Positions 6,790 to 14,976 of a stretch of DNA of 64,000 nucleotides are shown here, one piece after another. The translations under genes and the position numbers were made by a program. The notes below the pieces were generated by a model, which searched no databases, was not told the DNA's origin, and saw only the letters and a program-made list of their open reading frames with translations. The stretch is from Corynebacterium sp. CNJ-954 (GTDB lineage: Bacteria; Actinomycetota; Actinomycetes; Mycobacteriales; Mycobacteriaceae). Each line of letters begins with the position of its first letter. The first letter of the stretch is position 1. Where the stretch lies: the NCBI RefSeq assembly GCF_001942345.1, contig NZ_MKKI01000003.1, positions 62,001 to 126,000 of the forward strand, read 5' to 3'.

Positions 6790-6875
6790 CCCGCTTGGAC
6801 TTGGATTTCTTGGAACTCCGGTTTGCCGGTGTGGTCTCCGTTGATGAAGTCGATGTGGTTGAAGAGGTTGGCCAT
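6657..6875 (-). CDS. Second leftward accessory gene (moron candidate)
   Basis: 72 residues, helical and charged (NTILNQHFEIEDVRRRVEFLE in the second half suggests a coiled coil). Like its neighbour at 6174-6431 it runs against the operon, has no ribosome site, and has TACACT 7 bases upstream of the ATG, again predicting a leaderless message. The matching design of the two genes implies a common expression logic in the lysogen. No family recognised; a phage-defence or regulatory peptide is a guess. Confidence 0.6.
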   Translation of the reverse strand: MANLFNHIDFINGDHTGKPEFQEIQVQAGYLLQEDGPNRAQLLNTILNQHFEIEDVRRRVEFLEELLGSRLE

Positions 6876-6889
6876 GGTGAGGAGTGTAG

Positions 6890-7830
6890 TTGGGTTTCGT
6901 TGAGCTGCCCTACACGGGCGAGGAGGAGTGGTTGCGTCAGCGTAGGTCGGTTGTGACTGCGACGGACGTGGCGAAGATCAAGGCAGGTTCGGATAGGGCG
7001 TTCGCTTCACTGTGGAGGGAGAAGCGGTCGCCTTCGACGTTCCGGGGTAACAGGTTCACTAAGCACGGCAAGGATCGGGAGCCGGTCATTGCGACATGCT
7101 GTCGGAGGACTACCCGTGGCTGCGCCCGAATCGGTCACTGCTTGTCAGTGAGGATGACCCCAGGTTTGGCGCGACCCCTGACATGGTGAGTGACGACGGC
7201 CTGGTGTTGGGCGAGATTAAGACGCGCAAGGTGTCAGACGACAAGGACGAGTGGTTGTCGTGGGCTGACGTGTGCGCTGATCAGACCGGCAAGAAGTACG
7301 CCTGTCAGGTCGCGTGGCAGTTGTTCGTGACCGGGGCGGAGCGGTGCGTGTTCGCTGTGGAGCACTGGTCGGATGAGGACGGTTGGGCGGATCTTCACCC
7401 GTTGCGCGTGTTCGACGTGGAGCGGGATGAGGCGCTGATTGCGGAGTTGCGTGATGTGGCTGAGCGGTTCCTTGCGTTCACCCCGCCGGAGCTTGTGCAG
7501 GGTGATCAGTCTGATTTTGAGGCTATGGCTGTGGCGCGGGCGTTGGCGGAGGAGGAGTCTGCTATCGCCTTGTTGCGTGCTGAGTTGCGTGAGCGTGAGA
7601 AGGCTCGGGCGGCGTTGCAGGCTGACCTGTTGGACGTGGTTGGTTCGTCTGCCCGGTCGGTTGATTATGGCGGGTTTGTGGTTGAGGTGTCGCCTGGGCG
7701 TCGGTCGCGGTCGTTCGACCGGAAGTCGTGGGAGGCGGACAACGCCGATGACCCTGCCCTGTTGGCGAAGTACATGGTCGAGAAGGACGGTGCGCCGAGC
7801 GTGAAGGTGCTAGAGAAGGAGAACGAGTGA
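6890..7830 (+). pseudogene. YqaJ/lambda-exo type recombination exonuclease, frameshifted
   Basis: Two reading frames together make one exonuclease. Frame one (TTG 6890, GAGGAG upstream) gives the YqaJ N terminus with WLRQRRSVVTATDVAKI and ends sensibly at KHGKDREPVIAT; frame two resumes at 7096 with MLSEDYPWLRPN, the catalytic GATPDMV and GEIKT (D...ExK) motifs and a coiled C-terminal half. The junction at 7091-7096 needs one extra base. The intact protein would be about 313 residues and would chew DNA ends for the Erf annealing protein encoded next. Either a real mutation or a sequence error; no slippery site is visible. Confidence 0.8.
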
Positions 7831-8408
7831 CGGAGAAGATGAACGTTGACGAGGCGATCACCGCTGTGATGCGGGATGTGACTCACCTCGGGAAGAACCA
7901 GAAGAACAGTCACCAGGGGTTCAACTTCCGTGGCATTGACGACGTTATGAACATCGTTGGACCGTCGATGCGCAAGCATGGACTGAAGACGTACACCCGC
8001 GTCCTCGACAAGGAGACCGGGGAGAAGCCGACTAAGAACAGTGTCGCCAAGACGGTGGATCTCACGGTTGAGGTCGTTTGGCGCGGTCCTGATGGTTCGG
8101 AGATCGTGTCGAGTGTCGCTGCGGAGTCATTTGATTCTGGTGACAAGGCTACGACGAAGGCGATGTCTGTGGCGTTGCGTACGTCGTACTTGCAGACGTT
8201 GTGCCTTCCTACGAACGAGCCGGACCCGGATTCGTTCTCGTACAACATCGTCGATGATGGCGCGAAGAAGGAATTCTTGGATCGCCTGTACAAGATTACT
8301 GACATTGATCGTGTTCGGAAGATGGAGGCTCAGGCGATCCAGGCTGGGGCTAAGGATGAGTGGACGGCTTATGGGATCAGTCTTGTGAATAAGTCGAAGG
8401 AGGGTTGA
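7827..8408 (+). CDS. erf: ERF-family single-strand annealing protein
   Basis: 193 residues from GTG 7827, overlapping the exonuclease stop. The Erf core is clear: NSHQGFNFRGIDDVMNIVGP near the N terminus, VSSVAAESFDSGDKATTKAMSVALRT (residues 89-114) and the LQTLCLPT segment. Erf proteins pair complementary single strands during phage recombination and genome circularisation; here it forms the usual exonuclease-annealase pair with the preceding gene. The C-terminal tail after residue 145 is a short helix bundle. Confidence 0.92.
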   Translation: MTEKMNVDEAITAVMRDVTHLGKNQKNSHQGFNFRGIDDVMNIVGPSMRKHGLKTYTRVLDKETGEKPTKNSVAKTVDLTVEVVWRGPDGSEIVSSVAAESFDSGDKATTKAMSVALRTSYLQTLCLPTNEPDPDSFSYNIVDDGAKKEFLDRLYKITDIDRVRKMEAQAIQAGAKDEWTAYGISLVNKSKEG

Positions 8409-8755
8409 TGGATGAGCCGCTGAATCCTGTGCAGATCGAGGCTCACCTCACGGAGCTTGTCACCAGGATCTCACGCGGAATCCGCATCACGTCGGATCGT
8501 TACGCGGAGTTCATGGAGGCGGACAGGCTTCTTGACCAGGCGCAGGCGCGGGCGTATCTCGCTGCCGAGGGGCCGGTGAAGGAGCGTGAGGCGAAGGTTG
8601 AGCTGGAGACCGCTGAGGAGCGTGAGCGTCGGGACGTGGCGGAGGCTGCGTATAAGCATGCTGATCGTTTGAGTAAGGCACTTGACTTGGAGGTGAGGAC
8701 TTTCCAAAGCCTCGGGGCGAGTGTGCGAGTGGCGTATGGAAACGCCGGGAGGTAG
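8408..8755 (+). CDS. Hypothetical protein of the recombination cassette
   Basis: 115 residues from ATG 8408 (GGAGG just before; a TTG at 8405 is possible). Almost wholly helical with an Ala/Glu/Arg-rich coiled-coil centre (about residues 45-90). Proteins of this size and type commonly follow Erf genes in actinophages and have no assigned function. Confidence 0.65.
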   Translation: MDEPLNPVQIEAHLTELVTRISRGIRITSDRYAEFMEADRLLDQAQARAYLAAEGPVKEREAKVELETAEERERRDVAEAAYKHADRLSKALDLEVRTFQSLGASVRVAYGNAGR

Positions 8756-8761
8756 GAGAGT

Positions 8762-9175
8762 ATGGCAACGGATAATGGTCGGATCAAGGCTGCTTTGAAG
8801 AGTATTGATGCTGTCGAGTTTGATGGCGCGGAGAAGGCTGCTGCTTTGGCGGCGTTGAGGAAGCTGGACGGCGCGGAGGGACGGAGTAGAGGCGCTAGCC
8901 TCCAGAACGTTGATGAGCTCGTTGACAGGGCACGCGAGTTTATTGCGTGGGCGGAACGAGTTAAGAAGGAAACTGGCGCGCTGGATAATGGAACCGCACG
9001 GTACCTCCATACCTTTGACGATTATGAACGTGCTCGCATGTACACGGTGGTTATTGGACCCGGCGAGAATGAGTGCTGGTGCAAGGATGCCTACGGGCGA
9101 TGGAATGGCGTGTCGGGAAAACTTGCGACTTCTCGTGCCCTTAGCGGCATTTCGCGCAAAGTGGATAGGGAGTGA
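8762..9175 (+). CDS. Hypothetical protein
   Basis: 137 residues; GGTAGGAG before ATG 8762. N-terminal third is Ala/Lys helix, the rest includes an aromatic, Cys/Trp-bearing segment (NECWCKDAYGRW about residues 104-115). No family recognised. Confidence 0.6.
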   Translation: MATDNGRIKAALKSIDAVEFDGAEKAAALAALRKLDGAEGRSRGASLQNVDELVDRAREFIAWAERVKKETGALDNGTARYLHTFDDYERARMYTVVIGPGENECWCKDAYGRWNGVSGKLATSRALSGISRKVDRE

Positions 9176-9178
9176 CCT

Positions 9179-9448
9179 GTGAGTCGGATTGTTCAGGAAA
9201 GGCCGTCTCGCGGGCTGTTGGCCCGCATTGTGGACGTGTGGGGTCGTAAGCCTCGGCAGTGGACGAAGGTTCATGCGATGCCGGATGGGGAGATCCTTGT
9301 CGAGCAGCGTACGGAGGGCGACCGGACGCACTATGTGACGTTGGATAAGCGGATGGTGGATCGCCTGTCGGGGAACCTGTCGTTGCTGCGTGAGCACGCG
9401 CACAATCTTGGCCGGTTGCAGACGTGGGAGTTGGAGGAGGTCGCATGA
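9179..9448 (+). CDS. Hypothetical protein
   Basis: 89 residues from GTG 9179, 3 bases after the previous gene. Basic N terminus, then strands (TKVHAMPDGEILVEQRT) and a C-terminal helix. No family recognised; coding by packing and composition. Confidence 0.58.
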   Translation: MSRIVQERPSRGLLARIVDVWGRKPRQWTKVHAMPDGEILVEQRTEGDRTHYVTLDKRMVDRLSGNLSLLREHAHNLGRLQTWELEEVA

Positions 9449-9669
9449 CCGCGCACAGGGACGACATCATCAAATTCACGATGGAGTTCCACAACAACGC
9501 CATCGATGGAACGCGGCTGCTGGACCCTGAGACGCAACGGTTGTATGTGCGGAAGTGGTCATCGTGGCTGAGATATGAGCCGGGTGCCCGTGCCCCTTCA
9601 CAGTGCTTCGCCAGAAACATGGTGGGGCACTGTTTCTACTTGTATGGGGGTGTTCCGTCTGCCGCGTAA
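9445..9669 (+). CDS. Hypothetical protein
   Basis: 74 residues with ATGA overlap to the gene before. Aromatic-rich, with two Cys and FARNMVGHCFYLYGG near the end. Overlaps the following HNH gene by about 26 bases. No family recognised. Confidence 0.55.
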   Translation: MTAHRDDIIKFTMEFHNNAIDGTRLLDPETQRLYVRKWSSWLRYEPGARAPSQCFARNMVGHCFYLYGGVPSAA

Positions 9670-10015
9670 ACGGATGCCGGAGAGCGTGTACCGGGCGGTG
9701 ATGGGCCGGGCGGAGGGCATGGCGCCGGAGCCGGAGTGTGAGGCCATCGTGGATTGGTTGGAGTGCGCAGGGCGTGCCCACCATTGGCACCACCGTGTTT
9801 TGCGGTCACAGGGCGGCGAGCACACGGTTCCGAACGGACTAGGTGTCTGTGACCCCTGTCATCGCGCTATCCATGCCGACACTGCCCGGGCGTATGACAA
9901 CGGGTGGCTTGTTCATGGTTGGGATTCGCCGGTGTTGACGCCGGTGTTGCGTCGGGGTGTGTGGTCGATGTTGTTGGAGAACGGGGCGGTTATCGAATGC
10001 GAGGAGGATAGATGA
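9644..10015 (+). CDS. HNH nuclease-like protein
   Basis: About 123 residues from ATG 9644 (a start at 9575 or 9674 cannot be excluded; no clear ribosome site). Carries an HNH-type core: ECAGRAHHWHHRVLRSQGG, then NGLGVCDPCHRAIHA with the metal-binding Cys pair and His residues. Such early phage HNH proteins nick or cut DNA; substrate unknown. The C-terminal third is hydrophobic-acidic and not part of the domain. Confidence 0.68.
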   Translation: MGVFRLPRKRMPESVYRAVMGRAEGMAPEPECEAIVDWLECAGRAHHWHHRVLRSQGGEHTVPNGLGVCDPCHRAIHADTARAYDNGWLVHGWDSPVLTPVLRRGVWSMLLENGAVIECEEDR

Positions 10016-10200
10016 GAAAGAAAACAGTTGAAGTGTACGCAGATGAGGGCCTGTATGTCAGCATCAACGACCACTATGTGGAGGCGATGAGCGCGAGGGA
10101 GGACGATCTTGATCCTGTCACTGCTGTCAACATGACATGGCCTGAATGGGATGCGGTTGTTGCCGCTGTTGAGGCCCGCCGCGAGGAGGTGCAGGGATGA
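10012..10200 (+). CDS. Small hypothetical protein
   Basis: 62 residues, ATGA overlap with the HNH gene. Contains TWPEWDAVVAAVEA, closely echoed by TWEQWDELVAGVEE in the protein at 10481-10753, so the two are probably diverged copies. Function unknown. Confidence 0.58.
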   Translation: MRKKTVEVYADEGLYVSINDHYVEAMSAREDDLDPVTAVNMTWPEWDAVVAAVEARREEVQG

Positions 10201-10484
10201 ACGGTAGTACGCCACGCATCTTTAGAACGATGGAAGACTTCAGCGGCGGAATGCCGAGATATGTGACCGATGAGGAAGGTCGAGTCCACAAGCGCAGAAC
10301 TCTTTCGCCTGACTCCGTTGGATACGAACTTCTCGAATATGATCCCGAAGATGGCGGTGTAATTTCTGGTGCGAACTACCCTATTCCGGCAGTTTACATG
10401 CTACAGGCGGGGCCACTGACGGAGGTTCTGGGGATCGAGGATAGGCGTCCAGCTACAGTCGAAGATTTGAGGTGTTGGGGATGA
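10197..10484 (+). CDS. Hypothetical protein
   Basis: 95 residues, overlaps both neighbours by 4 bases. Strand-rich, acidic, with Pro/Tyr segments (YELLEYDPEDGG). Lies between two related WxxWD proteins. No family recognised. Confidence 0.55.
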   Translation: MNGSTPRIFRTMEDFSGGMPRYVTDEEGRVHKRRTLSPDSVGYELLEYDPEDGGVISGANYPIPAVYMLQAGPLTEVLGIEDRRPATVEDLRCWG

Positions 10485-10753
10485 GAGACGTTGCTGTGTA
10501 CATGGATCAGCACGACAACGGGCAATCCCTCGAAGCGATCAGCGGAGCGGTGCTAGACGATCATGTGCTGTTGGAGTACTCATACTGGCCGCACGACGAC
10601 AGCACGGAGTTCGGTTGGTCTCACAGGTTCACGTGGGAGCAGTGGGATGAGCTTGTGGCTGGGGTTGAGGAGTTCCGGGATTATGTGCCGGAGCCGTTGT
10701 CGTGGCGTGAGCGTGCAGCGGAGACTGTGAGGCGGTGGTTCACGGGTGCGTGA
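10481..10753 (+). CDS. Small hypothetical protein
   Basis: 90 residues from ATG 10481. N-terminal strands, then FTWEQWDELVAGVEEFRDYV, a segment shared with the 62-residue protein at 10012; ends with a basic, Trp-containing helix that may bind membrane or nucleic acid. Function unknown. Confidence 0.58.
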   Translation: MRDVAVYMDQHDNGQSLEAISGAVLDDHVLLEYSYWPHDDSTEFGWSHRFTWEQWDELVAGVEEFRDYVPEPLSWRERAAETVRRWFTGA

Positions 10754-10901
10754 CGTGTGGGATGACCTGTACGACGACGCGGAATTGGCGGAGGCCATGC
10801 GTCAATGGTCAGCCCGAAAGATGAGTACTATCCAGGGGGAACGTACACCACCTAGAGAGGACGGCAATGACCAAGAAGATAGACGACGACCAGGGATCTG
10901 A
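10746..10901 (+). CDS. Small hypothetical protein
   Basis: 51 residues from GTG 10746, overlapping the gene before by 8 bases and the next by 35. Acidic first half (DVWDDLYDDAELAEAMRQW), basic end. Weak ribosome site, so support is moderate. Confidence 0.4.
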   Translation: MRDVWDDLYDDAELAEAMRQWSARKMSTIQGERTPPREDGNDQEDRRRPGI

Positions 10902-11100
10902 CCTGGAAGAAGTAGCGTGGTTCATCATGGAGAACATCGCAGGAAAGCAAGCAGGCAATCCGCTCTCACATGACCCGACCGCCGAATGGCTAGCAAACTA
11001 CGTTCTGCGCAACGCCGGAGACGAGTCGATCCACGCGATGTGGCACGAGTTCCAGGAGCACGTCCGCGAGCAGCGCCACGAGTCACGGGAGGAGAAGTGA
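10867..11100 (+). CDS. Hypothetical acidic helical protein
   Basis: 77 residues, GAGAGGA before the ATG. Highly charged, helical; Trp in VAWFIMENI and MWHEFQEHV. Directly precedes the replication initiator. No family recognised. Confidence 0.57.
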   Translation: MTKKIDDDQGSDLEEVAWFIMENIAGKQAGNPLSHDPTAEWLANYVLRNAGDESIHAMWHEFQEHVREQRHESREEK

Positions 11101-11104
11101 CTGC

Positions 11105-11887
11105 TTGACGGCTGACATTGAAGCAAGAACACGGCACTACACCGTCGTGTACCACGATGTTCTAGAAGCTATCCCCACGGCTAACGCTGTTTGCCTGTAC
11201 TTGATCTTGTTGAAGTTTGCTGACAACAAGACCAGGACGGCTCACCCGTCCAGGGCGACGTTGGCGAAGATGATGGGGTACAAGTCGCCTCAGGTGGCGG
11301 ACAAGGCCGTAGAGGTCCTGGAGTCACTGGGGTTGGTGACGGTGTTTCCCCGGTATCGGGACGAGGATGGGAACGTGTCTCGGCACCGGGATGAGAGGTT
11401 TCGTGAGCGCACGTCGAACGGCTATGTGTCTACGACGAGTTGATGCAACCGAAGAAAATGAGGGGGGTTATACGCGCACACGGTAGACCCCCCTACGTCT
11501 ACGCGTAGTACCCCTATACGTGTAGACGGAGAGGAACTATTACCCAAGGGAACTACTACCCAAGGGAACTTAGAGTGTGCATCGGAAGATCTTTTCGATG
11601 AGTTCTGGAGGGCGTTCCCGCGCAAGGAGGGGAAGAAGCCTGCGAAGGCTGCTTGGGACAAGGCGGTGAAGCGTTCTGATCCGTCGAAGATTGTCGGGGC
11701 CGCTCGTGCGTACGCGGATCTGTGCCGGTCTCGGGGAACACCCCGGACGAAGGTGAAGATGGCGCAGGGGTGGTTGAACGATGACCGGTTCGAGGATGAG
11801 TTCGTGTCTGAGACGGTGGCTTCGTCTTGGTTGGATGTGGTTGAGGGTTCGGTGGTGGATGGTGATGTGGTGAAGGAGCTGACGTGA
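11105..11887 (+). pseudogene. Replication initiator/replisome organiser, doubly frameshifted
   Basis: From TTG 11105 (GGAGGAG upstream) the first 110 residues form a winged-helix replication protein N terminus (HYTVVYHDVLEA...HPSRATLAKMMGYKSPQVADKAVEVL), stopping at 11443. The C-terminal part (DEFWRAFPRKEGKKPAKAAW, residues of a typical primosome helical domain) lies in the same frame from 11462 but behind two stops. Between them, YDELMQPKK is readable one frame over, so one base seems lost near 11426-11430 and one gained in the G6 run at 11462-11467. Repaired, the protein would be about 260 residues and would load the DnaB helicase encoded at 15169. Confidence 0.72.
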
Positions 11888-12183
11888 ACGATGAGATTTC
11901 CCCGGAGCTGTGGAAGCGGATCTCTTGGGCTATCAGTGCCGCGAGCGTGAATCGGCACGAGTGGAACCTGTTGCAGGCGGACTGCCACAAGCGCAACTGC
12001 GCCTGCCAGGCACATCAGAACGGCGACCCTGAGGAAGCGCTCGCACTAGTGCAGGAAGCTGTGCGGGAATCCATCTACGACGAGCTGAGGTTTCAGATGG
12101 TGACTGAGCCGAATGTTGAGAGCTATCGACTCAGCCCCGTTGTTATTCAGCAGATAAAGAAGCAACTGGAGGATATCAAGTGA
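11884..12183 (+). CDS. Hypothetical protein
   Basis: 99 residues from GTG 11884, overlapping the initiator stop. Mostly helical with a Cys/His cluster (CHKRNCACQAHQNG, residues 35-48) that could bind zinc. Position in the replication cassette suggests a helper role, unproven. Confidence 0.6.
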   Translation: MNDEISPELWKRISWAISAASVNRHEWNLLQADCHKRNCACQAHQNGDPEEALALVQEAVRESIYDELRFQMVTEPNVESYRLSPVVIQQIKKQLEDIK

Positions 12184-12536
12184 CCGACTGGACGCGTCTA
12201 GCGGCGCACGTCCTCGAAAAAGGCGCAACACTCGCCCCCGACAAGTTCCCCCAACCATCACAGCAAGCCGCACAAGCATGGGGCGAAGCACTGTCACAGG
12301 TGCCTGTCCCGGTGCAGGTGTGGCCGGAGGCTGTGACGTGGTGGGCGTTGAACCGGTCGAAGTGGGGGAAGGTCACGCCGCAGGATTTGAAAGAGGCTGC
12401 TTTGACGGTGTTGTCGAAGTGGGAGTCTGATCCTCGGAAGCGACGGCAGTTGGAGAGGATTCGCGAGTTACGACAGGAGGAGCGGGATCAACGGATCGGG
12501 TTGATTGTTGGTGGAGAGCGTAGGGCGTTGGAATAG
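12180..12536 (+). CDS. Hypothetical protein of the replication cassette
   Basis: 118 residues, ATGA overlap. Contains WGEALSQVPVPVQVWPEAVTWWALNRSKWGKVTPQDL, a Trp-rich helical block, then a basic coiled tail. Similar proteins sit after replication initiators in actinophages; role unknown. A terminator follows. Confidence 0.62.
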   Translation: MTDWTRLAAHVLEKGATLAPDKFPQPSQQAAQAWGEALSQVPVPVQVWPEAVTWWALNRSKWGKVTPQDLKEAALTVLSKWESDPRKRRQLERIRELRQEERDQRIGLIVGGERRALE

Positions 12537-12568
12537 CGTCTAGGCGTCCCGCTGAGGGAAGAAAACGT

Positions 12569-12601
12569 GCCGCGTGAGCAACTTATGCCACGCGGCTTTT
12601 T
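12569..12601 (+). terminator. Rho-independent terminator before ssb
   Basis: GCCGCGT (12569-12575) and ACGCGGC (12590-12596) form a perfect stem followed by five T. It divides the early operon and implies a separate promoter for ssb and the genes after it. Confidence 0.75.
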
Positions 12602-12671
12602 GATGCGCTCTCAGAGCGTTACAGGACAGAAGAACATACCGCGCTTACACAAGCGCAGAAAAGAGACACAC

Positions 12672-13079
12672 ATGGCATTGCCGAACATCACCATCTCGAA
12701 CGGAACCCTCGTCGCAGACCCGGAAACCCGCGACGCCAACGGCAAGACGGTCGTCAGCTTCCGAGTCGCCACGAACAGTCGCCGGAAGAACCAGCAGGGC
12801 GAGTGGGAGAACGCCGACAGCACGTTCCTCAACGTCACCGCGTGGGAAGGGCTGGGGGAGAACGTCGCCGCACAGTTCAGCAAGGGCGACAAGGTGAACG
12901 TGACAGGTCGCCTGAAGCAGCGGGATGTGGAGAAGGACGGGCAGAAGCGCACGTTCTATGACGTGACGGCGGATGAGGTTGCGGCCCCGGTGTCGCGGTT
13001 CAACGACGGTGGGCAGAAGTCGGGCGGCTTCGGCGGGGCCCCTGCCGCTGACCCATTCAACGAACAGACGCCGTTCTGA
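12672..13079 (+). CDS. ssb: Single-stranded DNA-binding protein
   Basis: 135 residues. One OB-fold fills residues 1-110 with the SSB landmarks: GTLVADPETRDANGKTVVSFRVATN, TFLNVTAWEGLGENVA and KGDKVNVTGRLKQRD. A Gly-rich linker leads to DPFNEQTPF; the extreme tip keeps the PF ending used to recruit repair proteins but is less acidic than in cellular SSB. It protects single strands during phage replication. Confidence 0.93.
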   Translation: MALPNITISNGTLVADPETRDANGKTVVSFRVATNSRRKNQQGEWENADSTFLNVTAWEGLGENVAAQFSKGDKVNVTGRLKQRDVEKDGQKRTFYDVTADEVAAPVSRFNDGGQKSGGFGGAPAADPFNEQTPF

Positions 13080-13185
13080 CGGCCTGAACGGCGTTAGGTA
13101 AGCAACTACGCCCGGGGCGGGAAAAGTCCGTCAGTGGCGCAATGAGCGCTAATACGGCACGCCCTGGGGCACGAGGAGGAGAACG

Positions 13186-13380
13186 GTGGGCCGCTGGAGA
13201 AACCTGCTAGCGAAAATCGCCGCGAACTGGATACTCAACCACATCGCAACACCCTGGTACCGCGACAGAGTATCCGGATACATCCAGTACGGAATGAACG
13301 CCGCAGCACGGGACGAAAAAGAGGGCATCCCCGCACCAGAGCACTGGACAACCTACGTCGACACGGAGGAGAACGCTTGA
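13186..13380 (+). CDS. Small hypothetical protein
   Basis: 64 residues from GTG 13186 with AGGAGGAG upstream. Basic, Trp/Tyr-rich helix at the N terminus (residues 1-45), acidic end. The overlap with nrdH indicates cotranslation. No family recognised. Confidence 0.58.
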   Translation: MGRWRNLLAKIAANWILNHIATPWYRDRVSGYIQYGMNAAARDEKEGIPAPEHWTTYVDTEENA

Positions 13381-13640
13381 ACATCAACAACGGCGTCACG
13401 CTGTACACGAAAGACAACTGCCCAAACTGCACGAAAATGAAACGCGCACTCGACACAAAGAACGTGCCCTACACGGAAGTGACAATCACCCCGAACATCG
13501 CAACGTGGGCGAAGAGTGAGGGGCTGTTGCAGGCCCCCATCCTCGCCATCAACACCGGCACATCCGAGTACCTGTCGGGCGGGTTTGATCGGTACGGGGT
13601 CACGTTCGCTGCGGAACACTTCGGAGGAGACAATGACTGA
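13377..13640 (+). CDS. nrdH: NrdH-like glutaredoxin
   Basis: 87 residues from TTG 13377 (AGGAG 5 bases upstream). Thioredoxin-fold redox protein: VTLYTKDNCPNCTKMKRAL carries the CPNC active site near residue 14, followed by the NrdH-type strand pattern and SGGFDRY. It would supply electrons to the ribonucleotide reductase NrdE at 26179, and with NrdI at 32814 forms most of a class Ib set scattered over 19 kb. Confidence 0.82.
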   Translation: MNINNGVTLYTKDNCPNCTKMKRALDTKNVPYTEVTITPNIATWAKSEGLLQAPILAINTGTSEYLSGGFDRYGVTFAAEHFGGDND

Positions 13641-14367
13641 TAAGCACGATCAATCAATCATTCATGCGCAGGAACGGAAGATCGAAGAACTGCACCGTGA
13701 TCGATCGGACGGTTGGGATCAGATCGCTGTTCAAGATGACGCGATCAAATGGCTGAGACATGAGTCTCGACAGTTGCGATTGGACAACATCAACCTCAGG
13801 TCAGAGCGTGACGAGTTCCAGAACGAGATGATCAGTTCGGAGCGGAAGCAGGCGAAGCTGGAAGCCGAGGTGGATCGGCTAACCAGAATCATCAAGGATC
13901 ACCCCGATAGTGAGTTTATTTTCGCGCCCGGCGGAGTCATCGGTAAAAGGGCGAAGGAGAACCTAGACCGCATGAACCTGCCTGCCTCCGCCGACGTGCC
14001 GAAGGGTCAGCCGTACCTCGTGGACGTGGAGGGTGAGAATGAGCACCTACTCGGGTTGCGAAACAGTGGCGAACCCCACCCGTGGGAGACGTTCAGCCTC
14101 AACACTCTGGGCTCCGGGGGGTGGTGCTCCGACACTGACATCACCCTCGTCTCGCGCCTGGTGCCGGACACGCGCCGCGTGATCGACAAGGCGGAGGGCC
14201 TGGACAAGCTGCCAAAGAGTTCCGTCGTGCTCGACAAGAACAAGGCCTCATCCCAGAAGATAGGCCCCAGCTATTGGGAGTACGGATACGACGAGCTCAC
14301 TTCTGAAGAGTTGATTGATCGCTACGGCCCGGTGACCGTGATCCACGAACCGGAGGCGGATGAATGA
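13633..14367 (+). CDS. Coiled-coil hypothetical protein with repeated C-terminal domain
   Basis: 244 residues; GGAGGAG before ATG 13633. A coiled coil occupies about residues 5-90 (heptad-like REERD...EAEVDRL). The C-terminal domain ends with DITLVSRLVPDTRRVIDKAEGLDKLPKSSVVL and is shared with the protein at 19933-20778; the DNA encoding the shared core (about 14145-14190 and 20560-20605) is nearly identical, so one is a recent duplicate. The N-terminal coiled coils differ. Function unknown. Confidence 0.65.
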   Translation: MTDKHDQSIIHAQERKIEELHRDRSDGWDQIAVQDDAIKWLRHESRQLRLDNINLRSERDEFQNEMISSERKQAKLEAEVDRLTRIIKDHPDSEFIFAPGGVIGKRAKENLDRMNLPASADVPKGQPYLVDVEGENEHLLGLRNSGEPHPWETFSLNTLGSGGWCSDTDITLVSRLVPDTRRVIDKAEGLDKLPKSSVVLDKNKASSQKIGPSYWEYGYDELTSEELIDRYGPVTVIHEPEADE

Positions 14368-14642
14368 GTCGAATTGAATCATGCATGGGAGACCAGTTCG
14401 ACCAGGTCGGCAACCTCCCCGAAGAAGCACGCGAACTGTACGACAACCTCTACATCGTCACGGAAGTGGATGAGAAGGCACTTACCTCACGAGTTGTTGG
14501 AGTTCGGTTCGACAAGGACAACAGCATCATGGGCGAAGACGACTTCATGTCGATGGAGGAACTTCCCCTGTTCATCATGGGCTGGATGTACGGAGCCGGA
14601 CTAGGGGACTACATCAAGAAGAAGTACGAGGAGGAAGCGTGA
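14364..14642 (+). CDS. Hypothetical acidic protein
   Basis: 92 residues, ATGA overlap. Acidic throughout, with Met-rich DDFMSMEELPLFIMGWMYGAG. No membrane segment long enough to be sure. No family recognised. Confidence 0.58.
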   Translation: MSRIESCMGDQFDQVGNLPEEARELYDNLYIVTEVDEKALTSRVVGVRFDKDNSIMGEDDFMSMEELPLFIMGWMYGAGLGDYIKKKYEEEA

Positions 14643-14830
14643 ACGCAGCAGCAATCGTCTTACTCTTCACCATCGGCCTCGCAGCATGGGCAGGGATCAC
14701 CTACTTCGGATTCGTGCCCCTGCTCGAAGCCCTGTCCGGGAATGACGTCCCGTTCTGGCCGACGTTCCTCTCAGCGGTGCTTGTTGCGGGGTGGATGCAG
14801 GTGAAGTGGGAACAGAAGGAGAACCGATGA
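14639..14830 (+). CDS. Small two-helix membrane protein
   Basis: 63 residues from GTG 14639. Hydrophobic segments about residues 3-31 and 41-54 separated by a short polar loop, then a charged tail. Inner-membrane protein of unknown role; first of two such genes here. Confidence 0.6.
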   Translation: MNAAAIVLLFTIGLAAWAGITYFGFVPLLEALSGNDVPFWPTFLSAVLVAGWMQVKWEQKENR

Positions 14831-14976
14831 ACTGGGAACTTGGCGACATCTACGACGACGGTTCACGGGGAATCCTTGAGGGCGGTGACCTTGTAGGGGT
14901 TATCCAGCTCACGGATACCAGTCGTGAGCACATGATCATTGATGCCTTGAATGCTTTTCTGGAGGGTGCACGATGA
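14827..14976 (+). CDS. Small hypothetical protein
   Basis: 49 residues from ATG 14827, coupled to both membrane-protein neighbours by 4-base overlaps. Acidic; reads as one strand-helix unit (GDLVGVIQLTDTSREHMIIDAL). No family recognised. Confidence 0.52.
   Translation: MNWELGDIYDDGSRGILEGGDLVGVIQLTDTSREHMIIDALNAFLEGAR

Noticed and set aside
8471..9403. 310-codon leftward frame
   Set aside because: Antisense to three packed early genes; no start signals.
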